From Neomelitea salexigens DSM 19753 (GTDB taxonomy: Bacteria; Pseudomonadota; Gammaproteobacteria; Pseudomonadales; Spongiibacteraceae): a stretch of 64,000 nt of DNA. A program made the translations under genes and the position numbers. The stretch is from positions 124,001 to 188,000 of the forward strand of contig NZ_AULP01000006.1 of NCBI RefSeq assembly GCF_000422345.1. Direction: 5' to 3'. Below, piece by piece: positions 9,513 through 19,717 of the stretch (within the stretch, counting starts at the first letter, position 1; each line of letters opens with the position of its first letter). The notes under the pieces are model-generated. The model did no database searches. It was not told the DNA's origin and saw nothing but the letters and a program-made list of their open reading frames with translations.

Positions 9513-11810
9513 ATGCCCCAGAAAAATAACCATCGGCGCCGCTTTCGGCTACCTCGCCCCGCCAGCTGGCGAGGACTGTTTGTCAAACTGGCAATCGCCG
9601 GGCTGGTTCCGCTGCTGGTCTTCTTTGCCTATTGCGACGCCAAGGTGCGCGGCGCCTTCGACCCGCAGCGCTACGACCAGCCAGCTAAGGTCTATGCCCG
9701 GCCATTGGTGTTGGCATCCGGCGCGGTGCTCACCAGTTACGAGCTGGAAGAAGAACTGCGAAATTTAGGCTACCGCCAGCTGCGTCTGGTGAATGAGCCC
9801 GGCAGCTATTTGCGCCAAGGCGACACGTTTACGATTTACCTGCGGCCTTTCGATTTTGCCGATGGTCATCGCAAAGCGAAAAAAATCACCGTGGAAATGG
9901 CGGCAACCACGGTACGCGTCGTGCGCAACGCGCTGGGCGAGCGTATCGCTGAAGAGCAGCTGGACCCAACGGTAATTGGTGGCGTCTATCCCGGGCGTCA
10001 CGAAGACCGCCTGATGCTGTCTCTGGACGAGGTGCCGGAAATGTTGGTGGAAACCCTGTTACAGGTGGAAGACCGGCATTTCTATTCCCACTTTGGGTTG
10101 TCGCCGCGCAGTATTGCCCGCGCCCTGATTGTGAATATAAAAGCCGGGCGCACGGTGCAGGGCGGCAGCACCCTGACGCAGCAGCTGGTGAAAAACACCC
10201 TGCTTACCAATGAGCGAAGCCTGTGGCGAAAATTCAAAGAAGCGGCGATGTCACTGCTCACCGAGCTGCACTACAGCAAGGACCGCATCCTTGAAGCCTA
10301 CATCAATGAGGTCTATCTCGGGCAAGAGGGCAATCGCGCGATTCATGGTTTCGGCCTCGCGGCCAGGCATTATTTTAACCGCCCCCTGCAGGAACTGGAT
10401 CTCGCTCAGGTCTCGATGCTGGTAGGGCTGGTCAAAGGCCCCTCCTATTACGACCCCTGGCGTCATCCGCAGCGCGCCACGTCGCGCCGCAATACCGTAT
10501 TGGCCGAGCTGGCCGAAGAGGGTTGGCTGAACGCCGAGCAACTTGAAGCCTGGAAAAAAGAACCGCTGAGTCTCTCCAAAAGTTCAGCGCTTGCCGGTGT
10601 GTACCCCGCCTATGTCGACTTGGTTCGGCGTCAGTTGAGCCGTGATTATGCGCGTCAGGATTTACAGAAAAAGGGCCTGCGGATCTTTACGCCCTTCGAC
10701 CCGCTGTTGCAGCGCCGCGCTGAAGCGGCAACCGCCAAGGCGCTCTCGCAATTGGCTGAACGCAAGAAGGATCTGCAAGTCGCGATGGTGGTGACCGCCG
10801 TTGATAGTGGTGATGTGGTGGCAGTGATTGGCGGCCGACAACCTCGCTATGCCGGGTTTAATCGCGCCCTTGATGCACTGCGACCGATAGGCTCGTTAGC
10901 GAAGCCGGCGGTCTACTTAACCGCATTAAATCAACCTGACAAATACACCTTGTTAACCAAGTTGCGCGACGAGCCGCTGAGTGTTCCCAATGCCGATGGC
11001 ACCCTGTGGCGACCGTCAAATTACGGTCGCAAAGCGCACGGCATGGTGCCCTTACACAAGGCCTTGTCGCACTCTTACAATCTGGCAACGGCAAACCTGG
11101 GCCTAGACCTTGGCTTGAGTGATGTTATGGATATGTTTCAGCGTCTGGGTGTACACCGGCCACTGCTGGAGGTGCCGTCCATGCTGCTGGGCGCCGCTGA
11201 GTTGGCCCCGATTGAGGTGGCCGCGATGTATCAAACCATTGCCGCCGATGGACGCTATACGCCATTGCGCACGATCTACGCCGTGTCCGATGCCAGGGGC
11301 AAGCCGCTGGCGCGCTACCCGCAGCAGCCCAAACAGGTGATCGACGCCGCGCCGGTGCACTTGCTGCAATACGCCATGCTGGAAACCGTGCGCGAGGGAA
11401 CCGGTAAATCGGTTTACCGGGTTCTCCCCAAAGACTATCGCGTGGCGGGCAAAACCGGCACGAGTAACGACACACGCGACAGTTGGTTTGCTGGATTTGC
11501 CGGTGACTATCTGGCGGTGGTGTGGATGGGCTTGGATAACAATGCGTCAACCGGGCTGACCGGCGCCAGTGGCGCCCTGCGCGTGTGGCGGCAATTTATG
11601 GCCGAGGCCAGCACAGAGCAAATGCCCTTTGCTCAGCGCAGCAATATGGAGTACTTATGGGTGGATGCCGAGTCGGGCCTGCGCACGCAATCGTGGTGCG
11701 AGAACGCCCGCTATGTGCCTTTCATCAAAGGCAGTGAGCCACAGCAAAGTGGCGGCTGCGCACCCGACGGCGAGAAGATGTGGAATTGGTTTAAGGGTAT
11801 CTTTGACTGA
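9513..11810 (+). CDS. mrcB: Penicillin-binding protein 1B
   Basis: Bifunctional class A PBP that polymerises glycan strands and crosslinks peptides. A short basic cytoplasmic tail is followed by a membrane anchor at about residues 22-41 and a UB2H-like region (about 60-150). The GT51 glycosyltransferase domain follows, with EDRHFYSHFGLSPRS (catalytic Glu186) and GGSTLTQQLVKN. The transpeptidase domain has Ser461-Leu-Ala-Lys464, Ser521-Tyr-Asn523 and Lys647-Thr-Gly649. All catalytic motifs are intact and the 765 residues are typical. It is tail-to-tail with the twin-ABC gene, only 3 bp apart, with no clear terminator between. Confidence 0.96.
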   Translation: MPQKNNHRRRFRLPRPASWRGLFVKLAIAGLVPLLVFFAYCDAKVRGAFDPQRYDQPAKVYARPLVLASGAVLTSYELEEELRNLGYRQLRLVNEPGSYLRQGDTFTIYLRPFDFADGHRKAKKITVEMAATTVRVVRNALGERIAEEQLDPTVIGGVYPGRHEDRLMLSLDEVPEMLVETLLQVEDRHFYSHFGLSPRSIARALIVNIKAGRTVQGGSTLTQQLVKNTLLTNERSLWRKFKEAAMSLLTELHYSKDRILEAYINEVYLGQEGNRAIHGFGLAARHYFNRPLQELDLAQVSMLVGLVKGPSYYDPWRHPQRATSRRNTVLAELAEEGWLNAEQLEAWKKEPLSLSKSSALAGVYPAYVDLVRRQLSRDYARQDLQKKGLRIFTPFDPLLQRRAEAATAKALSQLAERKKDLQVAMVVTAVDSGDVVAVIGGRQPRYAGFNRALDALRPIGSLAKPAVYLTALNQPDKYTLLTKLRDEPLSVPNADGTLWRPSNYGRKAHGMVPLHKALSHSYNLATANLGLDLGLSDVMDMFQRLGVHRPLLEVPSMLLGAAELAPIEVAAMYQTIAADGRYTPLRTIYAVSDARGKPLARYPQQPKQVIDAAPVHLLQYAMLETVREGTGKSVYRVLPKDYRVAGKTGTSNDTRDSWFAGFAGDYLAVVWMGLDNNASTGLTGASGALRVWRQFMAEASTEQMPFAQRSNMEYLWVDAESGLRTQSWCENARYVPFIKGSEPQQSGGCAPDGEKMWNWFKGIFD

Positions 11811-11813
11811 TAT

Positions 11814-13268
11814 TCAGCGCTCGCGAATAACCGCGGTGTAACCACCTGCTGCGGCGGCTTGCAGCATCAAGTGTTGATTGATGCAGGCCGGAATCTCTTC
11901 TTCCCGGTGGCTGACAAACAAGATCCGAGTCTGGCTGTGCTCGGCAATGTAATCGACGGCGCCAAGCAGGCGGGCTTTTTGTTCTTCGTCTAAGCCGATG
12001 CAGGGTTCGTCCAAAATCAAGATGCGGGGCGATTTAACCATTGCCCGGGCTAAAAGAATCATGCGCTGCTGGCCGAAGGAAAGGCGTTCAAAGCGCTGTT
12101 CGGCAAAGTCGCTGAGCTCCAACGCGGCGAGCCACTCGCGCAAGCATTGCTGCTGTGAGGGGCTGGGTTGGTCGTAAAGACCGACAGAGTCGAAGAAGCC
12201 GGAAGCGATCACATCGCTGGCCTTTACCCGTTTGAGGGAATTCAGTTGCATGCTGGTATTGAGCAGGCCAAATTGCGACTTAATATCCCACAGGCTTTCG
12301 CCGCTGCCGCGGGTCTTGCCAAACAGGCGAATGTTCTGGCCGTAGGCCTTGTCGTTTTCACCGCAGAGCAGTCCGAGTAGGGTCGACTTTCCCGCGCCGT
12401 TGGGGCCGCTTATCCAACAGTGGTGGTGGGGCATAAAGCGCCAGTTTATGTCGCTTAGCACCGACGTACCGCGAAAATTCACATCGACATGTTGCAGCTC
12501 GAAAAGCGCTTCACCTTCGGGCCAGGGCGCAATGTCTGCCAGTGGCAGCGCGCGGCTGAAATGTGGGCGCGGTGCAAACCTGCGCCTCGCCTCAGCGGGC
12601 GAGCAGTGGTCGGTAATACTGCCCTGAGACATAACCTGCACCTCGTCGATGCCGTCGGGAATGTCTGTCGCGCTTTTGGTGAGCAGCAGTACCGGGATGG
12701 GGGAGGCGACCAGCTCGTCAAGTAACTGGCGAATATCCGCCTGCGCCTGGGCGTCCAGCCCCTCTAGCGGATTGTCGATAATCAGCGCGGCGGGCTTTGC
12801 CAGCAAGGCGCGGGCAAGTAAGGTTTTTCTGCTCTCGCCGGTGGAAATAAAACGTATTCCCCGGTCCAGGATGTGCTCGATGCGCAGGCGTTGGCACAGC
12901 TGACCAAAGTTCTCATCGGCAACCCCGCCCTGCAAAATGGCGTCGCGCACGCGGGTGCCAACATCAAAGGCATCCGCGCGGGTTTCGCTATCGTCAAAGC
13001 GGCGGTCGTGCTCCATCAGCTGGCGGTGTTGGTCGAAGGAGATATGAGCAATATCCCCTGGCCCTATACGCTCGCCGTAGCTGCATTGGCCGCGGTTGGG
13101 GCGCAGCGTATCGATAATAAGCTGCGCGAGAGTGGTTTTGCCACAGCCATTGCTGCCGAGAATGGCGAGGTGTTTTCCCTTGGGCCAGCACCAGTTGAAG
13201 TCATCCAGAACAGGCTCGAGTTGGTGAGCAAAGCGGACGTTGTTGAGGCAAACGAGGTTGTCAGACAT
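11814..13268 (-). CDS. Twin ABC-domain ATPase, ModF/PhrA-like
   Basis: Two ATP-binding cassettes in one 484-residue chain and no membrane segment. The first has Walker A GSNGCGKTT near residue 39, a degenerate signature (FISTGESRKTLLARAL) and IIDNPLEGLD. The second has GPNGAGKST near residue 287, RLSFGQQRMILLARAM and LILDEPCIGLDE. This arrangement matches ModF (photorepair protein PhrA) of E. coli. Despite that name, a role in molybdate transport is unproven, and no modABC genes are present here. The ATG at 13268 is used; a TTG three codons upstream is also in frame. Confidence 0.85.
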   Translation of the reverse strand: MSDNLVCLNNVRFAHQLEPVLDDFNWCWPKGKHLAILGSNGCGKTTLAQLIIDTLRPNRGQCSYGERIGPGDIAHISFDQHRQLMEHDRRFDDSETRADAFDVGTRVRDAILQGGVADENFGQLCQRLRIEHILDRGIRFISTGESRKTLLARALLAKPAALIIDNPLEGLDAQAQADIRQLLDELVASPIPVLLLTKSATDIPDGIDEVQVMSQGSITDHCSPAEARRRFAPRPHFSRALPLADIAPWPEGEALFELQHVDVNFRGTSVLSDINWRFMPHHHCWISGPNGAGKSTLLGLLCGENDKAYGQNIRLFGKTRGSGESLWDIKSQFGLLNTSMQLNSLKRVKASDVIASGFFDSVGLYDQPSPSQQQCLREWLAALELSDFAEQRFERLSFGQQRMILLARAMVKSPRILILDEPCIGLDEEQKARLLGAVDYIAEHSQTRILFVSHREEEIPACINQHLMLQAAAAGGYTAVIRER

Positions 13269-13294
13269 GGGCAGCAAGCGACTTTCAGACTACA

Positions 13295-13321
13295 GACAGC
13301 GACTATACCATAGTCGCTGTC
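13295..13321 (-). terminator. Perfect 12-bp hairpin after the LOG gene
   Basis: GACAGCGACTAT (13295-13306) and ATAGTCGCTGTC (13310-13321) pair perfectly around a 3-nt loop, 10 bp past the stop of the LOG-family gene and before the ModF-like start, both read on the minus strand. There is no long T tract, so it may be a weak terminator or an operator for the ModF-like gene. Confidence 0.5.
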
Positions 13322-13331
13322 CGGCAAGGCG

Positions 13332-14207
<876 letters not shown>

Positions 14208-14386
14208 ATTGCGCTTCCTGTCGTCCTCGTGAGGCGAAATTGCCACACTTTCATATTGAGTATACGTCAGCCGACATAGAATGGACGGTAGGAGCGGAGT
14301 GATTTACCACGGTATGATAGTGTCTTGCGACGTATCGCTGCCGCGCACGGGTCGCACCACCGAGTTGTAAACAATGGAACGATGGA

Positions 14387-15958
14387 ATGATTGAGCCCCT
14401 ACTACTGGCGCTGGCATTTTTGGCTGGTTTGGTTTTTCGCCGGATGGATATGCCGCCGTTGCTGGGCTTTCTGGTTGCGGGCTTTCTCGCCGGGGCATTG
14501 GAGCTGGGAGATCCGGATGTCGTCAAGCTGATGGCCGATATCGGGGTGGTGCTGCTGCTGTTCACCATTGGTCTGAAACTGAAGTTGCGCGAACTATTGG
14601 CCCCGCAAATATGGGCGAGCGCCAGTTTGCACGCTCTGTTAGTGGTTCCGTTAACCACCGTGGTGCTGCTCAGCCTGCATTACTTGCTGCCCCACTATTC
14701 AGCGCTGCCGAGTCAAACGGCATGGATTCTTGCTTTCGCGCTGTCGTTTTCGAGCACAGTGTTTGCGGTAAAGATTTTTGAACAGCGCGGTGAGGGCGCG
14801 GCCCTGCATGCGCAGATCGCAGTGGGCATCCTGATCGTTCAGGATCTGATGGCCGTGGCGTTCCTGCTATTTTCTGCCGACCATCCGCCCAGTATTTGGG
14901 CGCTCGCGCTGTTGGCACTGCCGCTGTTGCGCCGGCCTCTGCTGAGTTTGTTGAACTGGGCGGGGCACGGTGAGCTGCTGGTGCTCTACGGTTTGTCGAT
15001 GGCACTGGCAGGGGCGTGGTTGTTTGAGACGCTGCATTTAAAGGCCGGTTTGGGCGCACTGCTGTTTGGCATACTGCTGGCGAATAGCGACAAGAGTGTT
15101 GAGCTGTATAAGAGCCTGGTAAGTCTTAAAGACATTTTCCTCACGGCTTTTTTCCTCAGCATCGGCTATTACGGGCTACCATCGTGGGACATGGCGCTGA
15201 TTGCCATACTGCTGGCGGCGCTGGTGTTGATCCGCCCCTTTCTCTATTTCGGCTTGCTGTTGTTGTTTCGGCTTAGAGCCCGCACGGGCTTGTTGGCCGG
15301 CCTGTCGCTGAGTAGCTATAGCGAGTTTGGCCTGATTGTTGCTGCATTGGCGGTACAGGAGAATATGCTGGAGCCGCAGTGGTTGACGATTTTGGCAATG
15401 GCGATGGCGCTGTCTCTCTTTATTGCCTCGTCGTTAAACCGTCGCGCCGGTGACCTATACAGCCGCTTTGGCGACTTATTGCAACGCTATGAGCGCCGCT
15501 GCTTGTTGCCGTCTGAGCGTCCGGCTGACCTGGGCGACGCCGATATATTGATTCTGGGCATGGGGCGTATCGGCAGCGGCGCCTACGATTATCTGGGACG
15601 CCACTATCCGGGGCGGATCGTGGGTGTGGAAGAAAGTGCCGACAAAGCCCAGCAAATGCGTGGTGAGGGCCTGCGCTGTGTAGCGGGAGATGCCAGCGAT
15701 CGCGACTTTCTGGAGCGATCAGCACTGGCGCGCCGCCAGGTGATTTTAGTGTGTTTGAGCAACCATAGTGAAAATGTTCAGGTTGTGAAAATGCTGCAAA
15801 GCCTTGGCTATAACGGGAAAATTGCGGCGATTTCTCGCTTCCCGGATCAGCAGCGGGAACTGCAGGCGATGGGCTGCATTAGCTTCAATTTGTATGCCGA
15901 GGCGGGTTATGGCTTTGCCGAGCGGGTATTGGAAGAGTTAGAGATTGCCACGCGCTAA
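14387..15958 (+). CDS. Kef/YbaL-type monovalent cation:proton antiporter
   Basis: CPA2-family antiporter of 523 residues. About twelve membrane segments span residues 3-350, starting with IEPLLLALAFLAGLVF. The characteristic QIAVGILIVQDLMAV segment is near residue 144. A cytoplasmic RCK/TrkA-N domain follows from about residue 385, with NAD-binding pattern ILGMGRIGSGAYDYLG and the acidic residue at the end of the second strand (VGVEES). It should exchange K+ or Na+ for protons under redox or nucleotide control. No KefF/KefG-like partner gene is adjacent. DUF2157 follows 37 bp downstream on the same strand. Confidence 0.9.
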   Translation: MIEPLLLALAFLAGLVFRRMDMPPLLGFLVAGFLAGALELGDPDVVKLMADIGVVLLLFTIGLKLKLRELLAPQIWASASLHALLVVPLTTVVLLSLHYLLPHYSALPSQTAWILAFALSFSSTVFAVKIFEQRGEGAALHAQIAVGILIVQDLMAVAFLLFSADHPPSIWALALLALPLLRRPLLSLLNWAGHGELLVLYGLSMALAGAWLFETLHLKAGLGALLFGILLANSDKSVELYKSLVSLKDIFLTAFFLSIGYYGLPSWDMALIAILLAALVLIRPFLYFGLLLLFRLRARTGLLAGLSLSSYSEFGLIVAALAVQENMLEPQWLTILAMAMALSLFIASSLNRRAGDLYSRFGDLLQRYERRCLLPSERPADLGDADILILGMGRIGSGAYDYLGRHYPGRIVGVEESADKAQQMRGEGLRCVAGDASDRDFLERSALARRQVILVCLSNHSENVQVVKMLQSLGYNGKIAAISRFPDQQRELQAMGCISFNLYAEAGYGFAERVLEELEIATR

Positions 15959-15995
15959 ACGCGGCGGCGAGTGAGCAGGGAGCGAATTTCAACGG

Positions 15996-17309
15996 ATGGA
16001 CAGTCACAAACCTTGGTTGCGTGCTGAAATTGCGCAGTGGTTGCGCGATGGCCTCATCGACGACCAACAAGCAGCGCAGCTATACGCTCGCTATCCGCTG
16101 GCGCCTCAGCAGGCGCCGCGGGCGTGGGGTAAGCTGATCTTTGCAGCAATTGGCGCGGTGGTGTTTGGCTTGGGCGTTATTTTGCTGTTTGCCTATAACT
16201 GGGAGGCGATGCATCGCTATACCAAACTGTCTGCGGTTGCCGGCGGCTTTGCCATCAGTCATCTGCTGGCATGGTGGTGGCGCCAGGACTCGCGTCTGGC
16301 AGAGGTGTTCCACCTATTGGGCACCATGCTGTTTGGTGCGGCATTGTGGTTGATCGCTCAGATTTATCACGTCGACGTAAACTACCCTGAAGGCTTTATG
16401 CTGTGGTCTGCTGCGGCCTTGGCAATGGCTTGGGTATTGCCATCTACGGCGCACGGAATACTTGCCTGTCTATTGATTTGTGGCTGGACGGCGATGCAAG
16501 TGTTTGCCTTTGAGCGGCCACACCTGCCGGGCACGGCAGCTCTGTTGCTGGGGTTGTTGCCGCTGGCTTGGCAGCAGCGCTCTACACTGCTGTTGCGTGC
16601 GGTGTTGGCTTTGCTACCCGTTAGCCTGTTGTTCAATAGTTGGATTTTCGACAGCGATATTGTCCTGTTACACGCGGTATTAATTGCCGCGATCTACTTG
16701 TGGGCAGAGCGTTTGGCGCCGGTACTTCAATGGCGAGAGAGCGTTCCCGCGCTGCATCAGACAGGCCTGTTGTTGTGGTGGGCTTGTCTGTTACTGCTGA
16801 GCATTCAAGATGTCAGCTGGGCCTTTTCGGTCGGTCATCGCAGCGGCGATGCGCTGTTGGGGCTCGCCCCGGCGCAGTTGATCAGCGCCAGTATGCTACT
16901 GGTCATTTTGGTATTTGCGGGGCTCTGCTTTGGCCGTTCGTCGCTGCGGCCGCGCAGCGGGCCACAATGGCTTGAGTTGGCGTGCCTGGCGTTGCCGCTG
17001 CTGGTGCTGTGCGCGAGCTATAGTGTTTACCCAATGCCGGTGGCGGTGCAGATCTCGGCCAATATCGCCTTGCTGGCATATGCCCTACTGTTTATCTATC
17101 GCGGCACCGAATACCTGATGAAGGGCAGTCTGTCGGCAGGTGGCGTGCTGTTAACGCTATTATTGCTGCTGCGTTTCAACGACCTGTTCCACAGCTTACT
17201 CGCCAGAGCCTCACTATTTTTACTACTCGGCACACTGCTTATTCTGGCTGGGCTACGATTTTCCCGCCAGCAAGAGCGTCAGAAGTTGGGGGTGAACCAT
17301 GCGCGCTAG
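15996..17309 (+). CDS. DUF2157 polytopic membrane protein
   Basis: A hydrophilic N-terminus of about 45 residues (LRAEIAQWLRDGLIDDQQAAQL, the DUF2157 hallmark helix-turn-helix-like pair) is followed by about a dozen short, closely packed membrane helices to the C-terminus. No transport or catalytic motif is recognised. The last 11 bp overlap the start of the GDYXXLXY gene, and this pairing recurs in many proteobacteria, which suggests that the two products act together in the inner membrane. Function is unknown. Confidence 0.82.
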   Translation: MDSHKPWLRAEIAQWLRDGLIDDQQAAQLYARYPLAPQQAPRAWGKLIFAAIGAVVFGLGVILLFAYNWEAMHRYTKLSAVAGGFAISHLLAWWWRQDSRLAEVFHLLGTMLFGAALWLIAQIYHVDVNYPEGFMLWSAAALAMAWVLPSTAHGILACLLICGWTAMQVFAFERPHLPGTAALLLGLLPLAWQQRSTLLLRAVLALLPVSLLFNSWIFDSDIVLLHAVLIAAIYLWAERLAPVLQWRESVPALHQTGLLLWWACLLLLSIQDVSWAFSVGHRSGDALLGLAPAQLISASMLLVILVFAGLCFGRSSLRPRSGPQWLELACLALPLLVLCASYSVYPMPVAVQISANIALLAYALLFIYRGTEYLMKGSLSAGGVLLTLLLLLRFNDLFHSLLARASLFLLLGTLLILAGLRFSRQQERQKLGVNHAR

Positions 17310-18246
17310 TTGGTTAGGCATTGCGATTCTCGCGCAGTTCGCGCTGTTGGTGTGGCAGACCTATGGCTGGGAAAACCTTTTGCACAATGGCCAGAGCGTT
17401 TTTCTTCGTAGCATGCCGGTCGATCCTCGCGACCCGATGCGTGGCGATTATCTGCGGTTGAATTACGCCGCGAATAATATACCCAGTCACCTGTATCGCG
17501 GGCTGGCGCCGCTGTCGAGCCTCGAGCGCGGCGACAGCGTTTACACGGCCTTCGAATCCGTTGGCGGCGTCGCGGCGGTAACATCGGTAAGCAGCGAGCC
17601 GCCGTCGTCGGGCCTGTTCATCAAGGGGCGTCTGACGTGGTCGCCGCAGGGTGAAAGACTCGGTATAGCCTATGGCTTGGGGCAGCTTTATCGTCAGCAA
17701 GGCCGCGCCCTGGAGATGGAGCTAATGCAAGGCGGCGAGGAGGGTGTGCCTCGCAGTCTTGATATTGAGCTTGCGGTCGACGATCGCGGCCGAGCATTAA
17801 TTCGCGGGTATCGCTGGGCCGAGCTGGGTATGGCCGTTACGGTGGTTAATGGCGACACGCCGGTGCTAGAGGTGCGTATTCGCAACTACGCGGACGACAC
17901 CGTGTATATTTCCAGTGACGCCCAGCACTGTGCTTTTGACATTGTGTTTAGCGACCCCCAGCCGCAGTCATTAGCGATTTCCACTTCACTCTGCGACGCC
18001 CCGGGAGCGTCGTCGCGACAGGCAATTGCGGCGGGGCAGGAGACTCTGCTCCGCATTGATTTGTCGGCTGAGCGCTGGACCGTGTTGGGGAATGACGGAG
18101 CCGCACGGCCGCTCTGGTACCAGAGGCCCCTGCCACGTTTGCGCTTGATATACCAAGAGCGGCCTAGCGCTGCTGGCGGCGCGCAGGTACAGCTTTGGTC
18201 TCCGCCGTTTAACTTGCCGCGCTTGTCTGGCTCTGGGCAGGAATAA
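17299..18246 (+). CDS. GDYXXLXY-domain protein
   Basis: 315 residues with an N-terminal membrane anchor (LGIAILAQFALLVWQTY) and the family motif Gly49-Asp50-Tyr51-Leu-Arg-Leu-Asn-Tyr56 directly after it, preceded by the VDPRDPMR segment. The remainder appears to be a two-part periplasmic beta-rich region, longer than the minimal family members of about 170-200 residues. The second half (about 190-315) contains a cysteine pair and a low-similarity beta domain I cannot assign. It is translationally coupled to DUF2157. Role unknown. Confidence 0.78.
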   Translation: MRASWLGIAILAQFALLVWQTYGWENLLHNGQSVFLRSMPVDPRDPMRGDYLRLNYAANNIPSHLYRGLAPLSSLERGDSVYTAFESVGGVAAVTSVSSEPPSSGLFIKGRLTWSPQGERLGIAYGLGQLYRQQGRALEMELMQGGEEGVPRSLDIELAVDDRGRALIRGYRWAELGMAVTVVNGDTPVLEVRIRNYADDTVYISSDAQHCAFDIVFSDPQPQSLAISTSLCDAPGASSRQAIAAGQETLLRIDLSAERWTVLGNDGAARPLWYQRPLPRLRLIYQERPSAAGGAQVQLWSPPFNLPRLSGSGQE

Positions 18247-18270
18247 AAAAAGCGCCCTAAGGCGCTTTTT
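18247..18270. terminator. Bidirectional terminator
   Basis: AAAAAGCGCC (18247-18256), loop CTAA and GGCGCTTTTT (18261-18270) make a perfect stem with A/T tracts on both sides. It lies between the convergent GDYXXLXY and desaturase genes and can serve both. Confidence 0.9.
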
Positions 18271-18292
18271 TACATCAACAATACTGAGGCGA

Positions 18293-19510
18293 TTACGCCA
18301 TCTGTGTATTGAGCATTTGCAGGCGTTTGCGCTGCATCTTCAATGTGTATTCCAGCTCTTTAAATCGGCTGCGCAACGTTGCGTGCTCCCAGGCCTCGGC
18401 CAGATTGTGCTGAAGCTGTTCTTTATGCTCAGTGAGGTTTTGTTGCAGCGCTGATTTTTGCGCGGCAAGTGACGCGCGCTTGGCGTCCATCCACTGCTGG
18501 CTAACGGTATTCCAATCGGCCAGTGTCTTGCGGAATTGCTGATATTCCTGCTCGAGAAATTCGCGCAGGTGGGGGGCGTCGGCAGTGCGGTTAAGCAGGG
18601 CCTGCTCGGTGCGCTTGAACTGCATGGTTAGCACGGCGCGCTGAATTTTGAAGTCGGGTACTTTTCTCAGGTCCCAGGTTAGGCCCACCCACGACGCCGA
18701 CTTAATCAGCCATTTTGTGGGGTCGTAGTGCCACCAGCGAATGCCGTTCCGGTAGTCGTTTTGAAAAATGTGGTGGTAGTTGTGGTAGCCCTCGCCGTAA
18801 GTAAAGAGCGCCAGCAGGTCATTGTCGCGGGCGGTGTTTTCATCGGTGTAGGGGCGTCGGCCCCAGTAGTGGGCCAGGGAATTGATAAAGAAAGTGGTGT
18901 GGTGGCTAACCACCAAGCGCAGTACGCCGGCCAGCAGGATGTGCTCGAGCATATTGCCTGTGATAACGCCCAACGCCAGTGCTGGCAGGAAGTTCATAAT
19001 GATCACCAGCGCCAGATAGTTACGGTGCTGCCACATGACAATTTTGTCGCGCTGCAGGTCACGGGCATTGGAGAAATCTTCTGCGCTGGCGGGGTAGTCG
19101 CGGAGCATCCAGCCGATATGCGAGAACCACAGGCCGCGCTTGGCTGAGTAGGGATCGTGTTCTACATCGTCAACATGGCGGTGGTGGCGGCGGTGGCCGC
19201 TAGCCCAAATAAGAATGCTGTTTTGTGTGGCAGCAGCGCCAAATAGTGCAAAGAACAGCTTCAGGCTCCAGTGAGCTTTGTAAGCGTTGTGCGCCCACAG
19301 GCGGTGGTAGCCGGCGGTGATAGACATGCCATTCGCACCCAATACCAACACAAAGCCGATCCAGCCCGCTGCCGTAAAGCCGTGAGTCAGGCCGTACCAG
19401 GGCACGCCGATCGCAGCGATCAGGAATGTCACGCTGAATAAAATGGTTTGCAGCCAGAGCAGGGGCGGTTTGCTATCGTTCTGCTGTGTCTGGGGAATTT
19501 CTTCAGGCAT
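18293..19510 (-). CDS. Membrane acyl-CoA desaturase (delta-9 type)
   Basis: Integral-membrane di-iron fatty acyl desaturase. Four membrane segments and all three histidine boxes are visible: HRLWAH near residue 70, HRRHH near residue 107, and HNYHH near residue 247. These are the iron ligands of the stearoyl-CoA desaturase family, which inserts a cis double bond in acyl-CoA chains. The C-terminal 110 residues beyond the catalytic core form an Arg/Gln/Leu-rich, probably coiled-coil tail, longer than in minimal bacterial homologues. The ATG at 19510 is chosen over an upstream TTG. It is divergent from the ketopantoate reductase-like gene. Confidence 0.9.
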   Translation of the reverse strand: MPEEIPQTQQNDSKPPLLWLQTILFSVTFLIAAIGVPWYGLTHGFTAAGWIGFVLVLGANGMSITAGYHRLWAHNAYKAHWSLKLFFALFGAAATQNSILIWASGHRRHHRHVDDVEHDPYSAKRGLWFSHIGWMLRDYPASAEDFSNARDLQRDKIVMWQHRNYLALVIIMNFLPALALGVITGNMLEHILLAGVLRLVVSHHTTFFINSLAHYWGRRPYTDENTARDNDLLALFTYGEGYHNYHHIFQNDYRNGIRWWHYDPTKWLIKSASWVGLTWDLRKVPDFKIQRAVLTMQFKRTEQALLNRTADAPHLREFLEQEYQQFRKTLADWNTVSQQWMDAKRASLAAQKSALQQNLTEHKEQLQHNLAEAWEHATLRSRFKELEYTLKMQRKRLQMLNTQMA

Positions 19511-19574
19511 ACGGTCACCGTTAAACGAAAGTAAAGACAAAATGGCACGGGCGTTTTTATTAGCGGATCAGTTT

Positions 19575-19621
19575 ACCCAATGCCAGGAAGCAATGACAGT
19601 TACAAACAGATGACATTGGGT
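19575..19621. promoter_or_regulatory. Spaced inverted repeat in divergent promoter region
   Basis: ACCCAATG (19575-19582) and CATTGGGT (19614-19621) are exact reverse complements with 31 bp between them, in the region separating the desaturase (minus) and reductase (plus) genes. Desaturase genes are often controlled by TetR-type sensors of acyl-CoA, but this repeat does not match a known DesT/FabR site, so its role is only suggested. Confidence 0.3.
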
Positions 19622-19717
19622 CATTCTAGGCTATAGTCTGGCGGGAGCCTGGTTGAGTGCCAATACGGGCTTTACTCAATAAATACTGTGGATAATGCAG
19701 GCGTTAAGGGAGAGATT

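Noticed and set aside
11814-13268. Reading the twin-ABC gene as a molybdate transporter component
   Set aside because: Similarity is to ModF, which is not needed for transport, and there is no permease or binding protein gene nearby.
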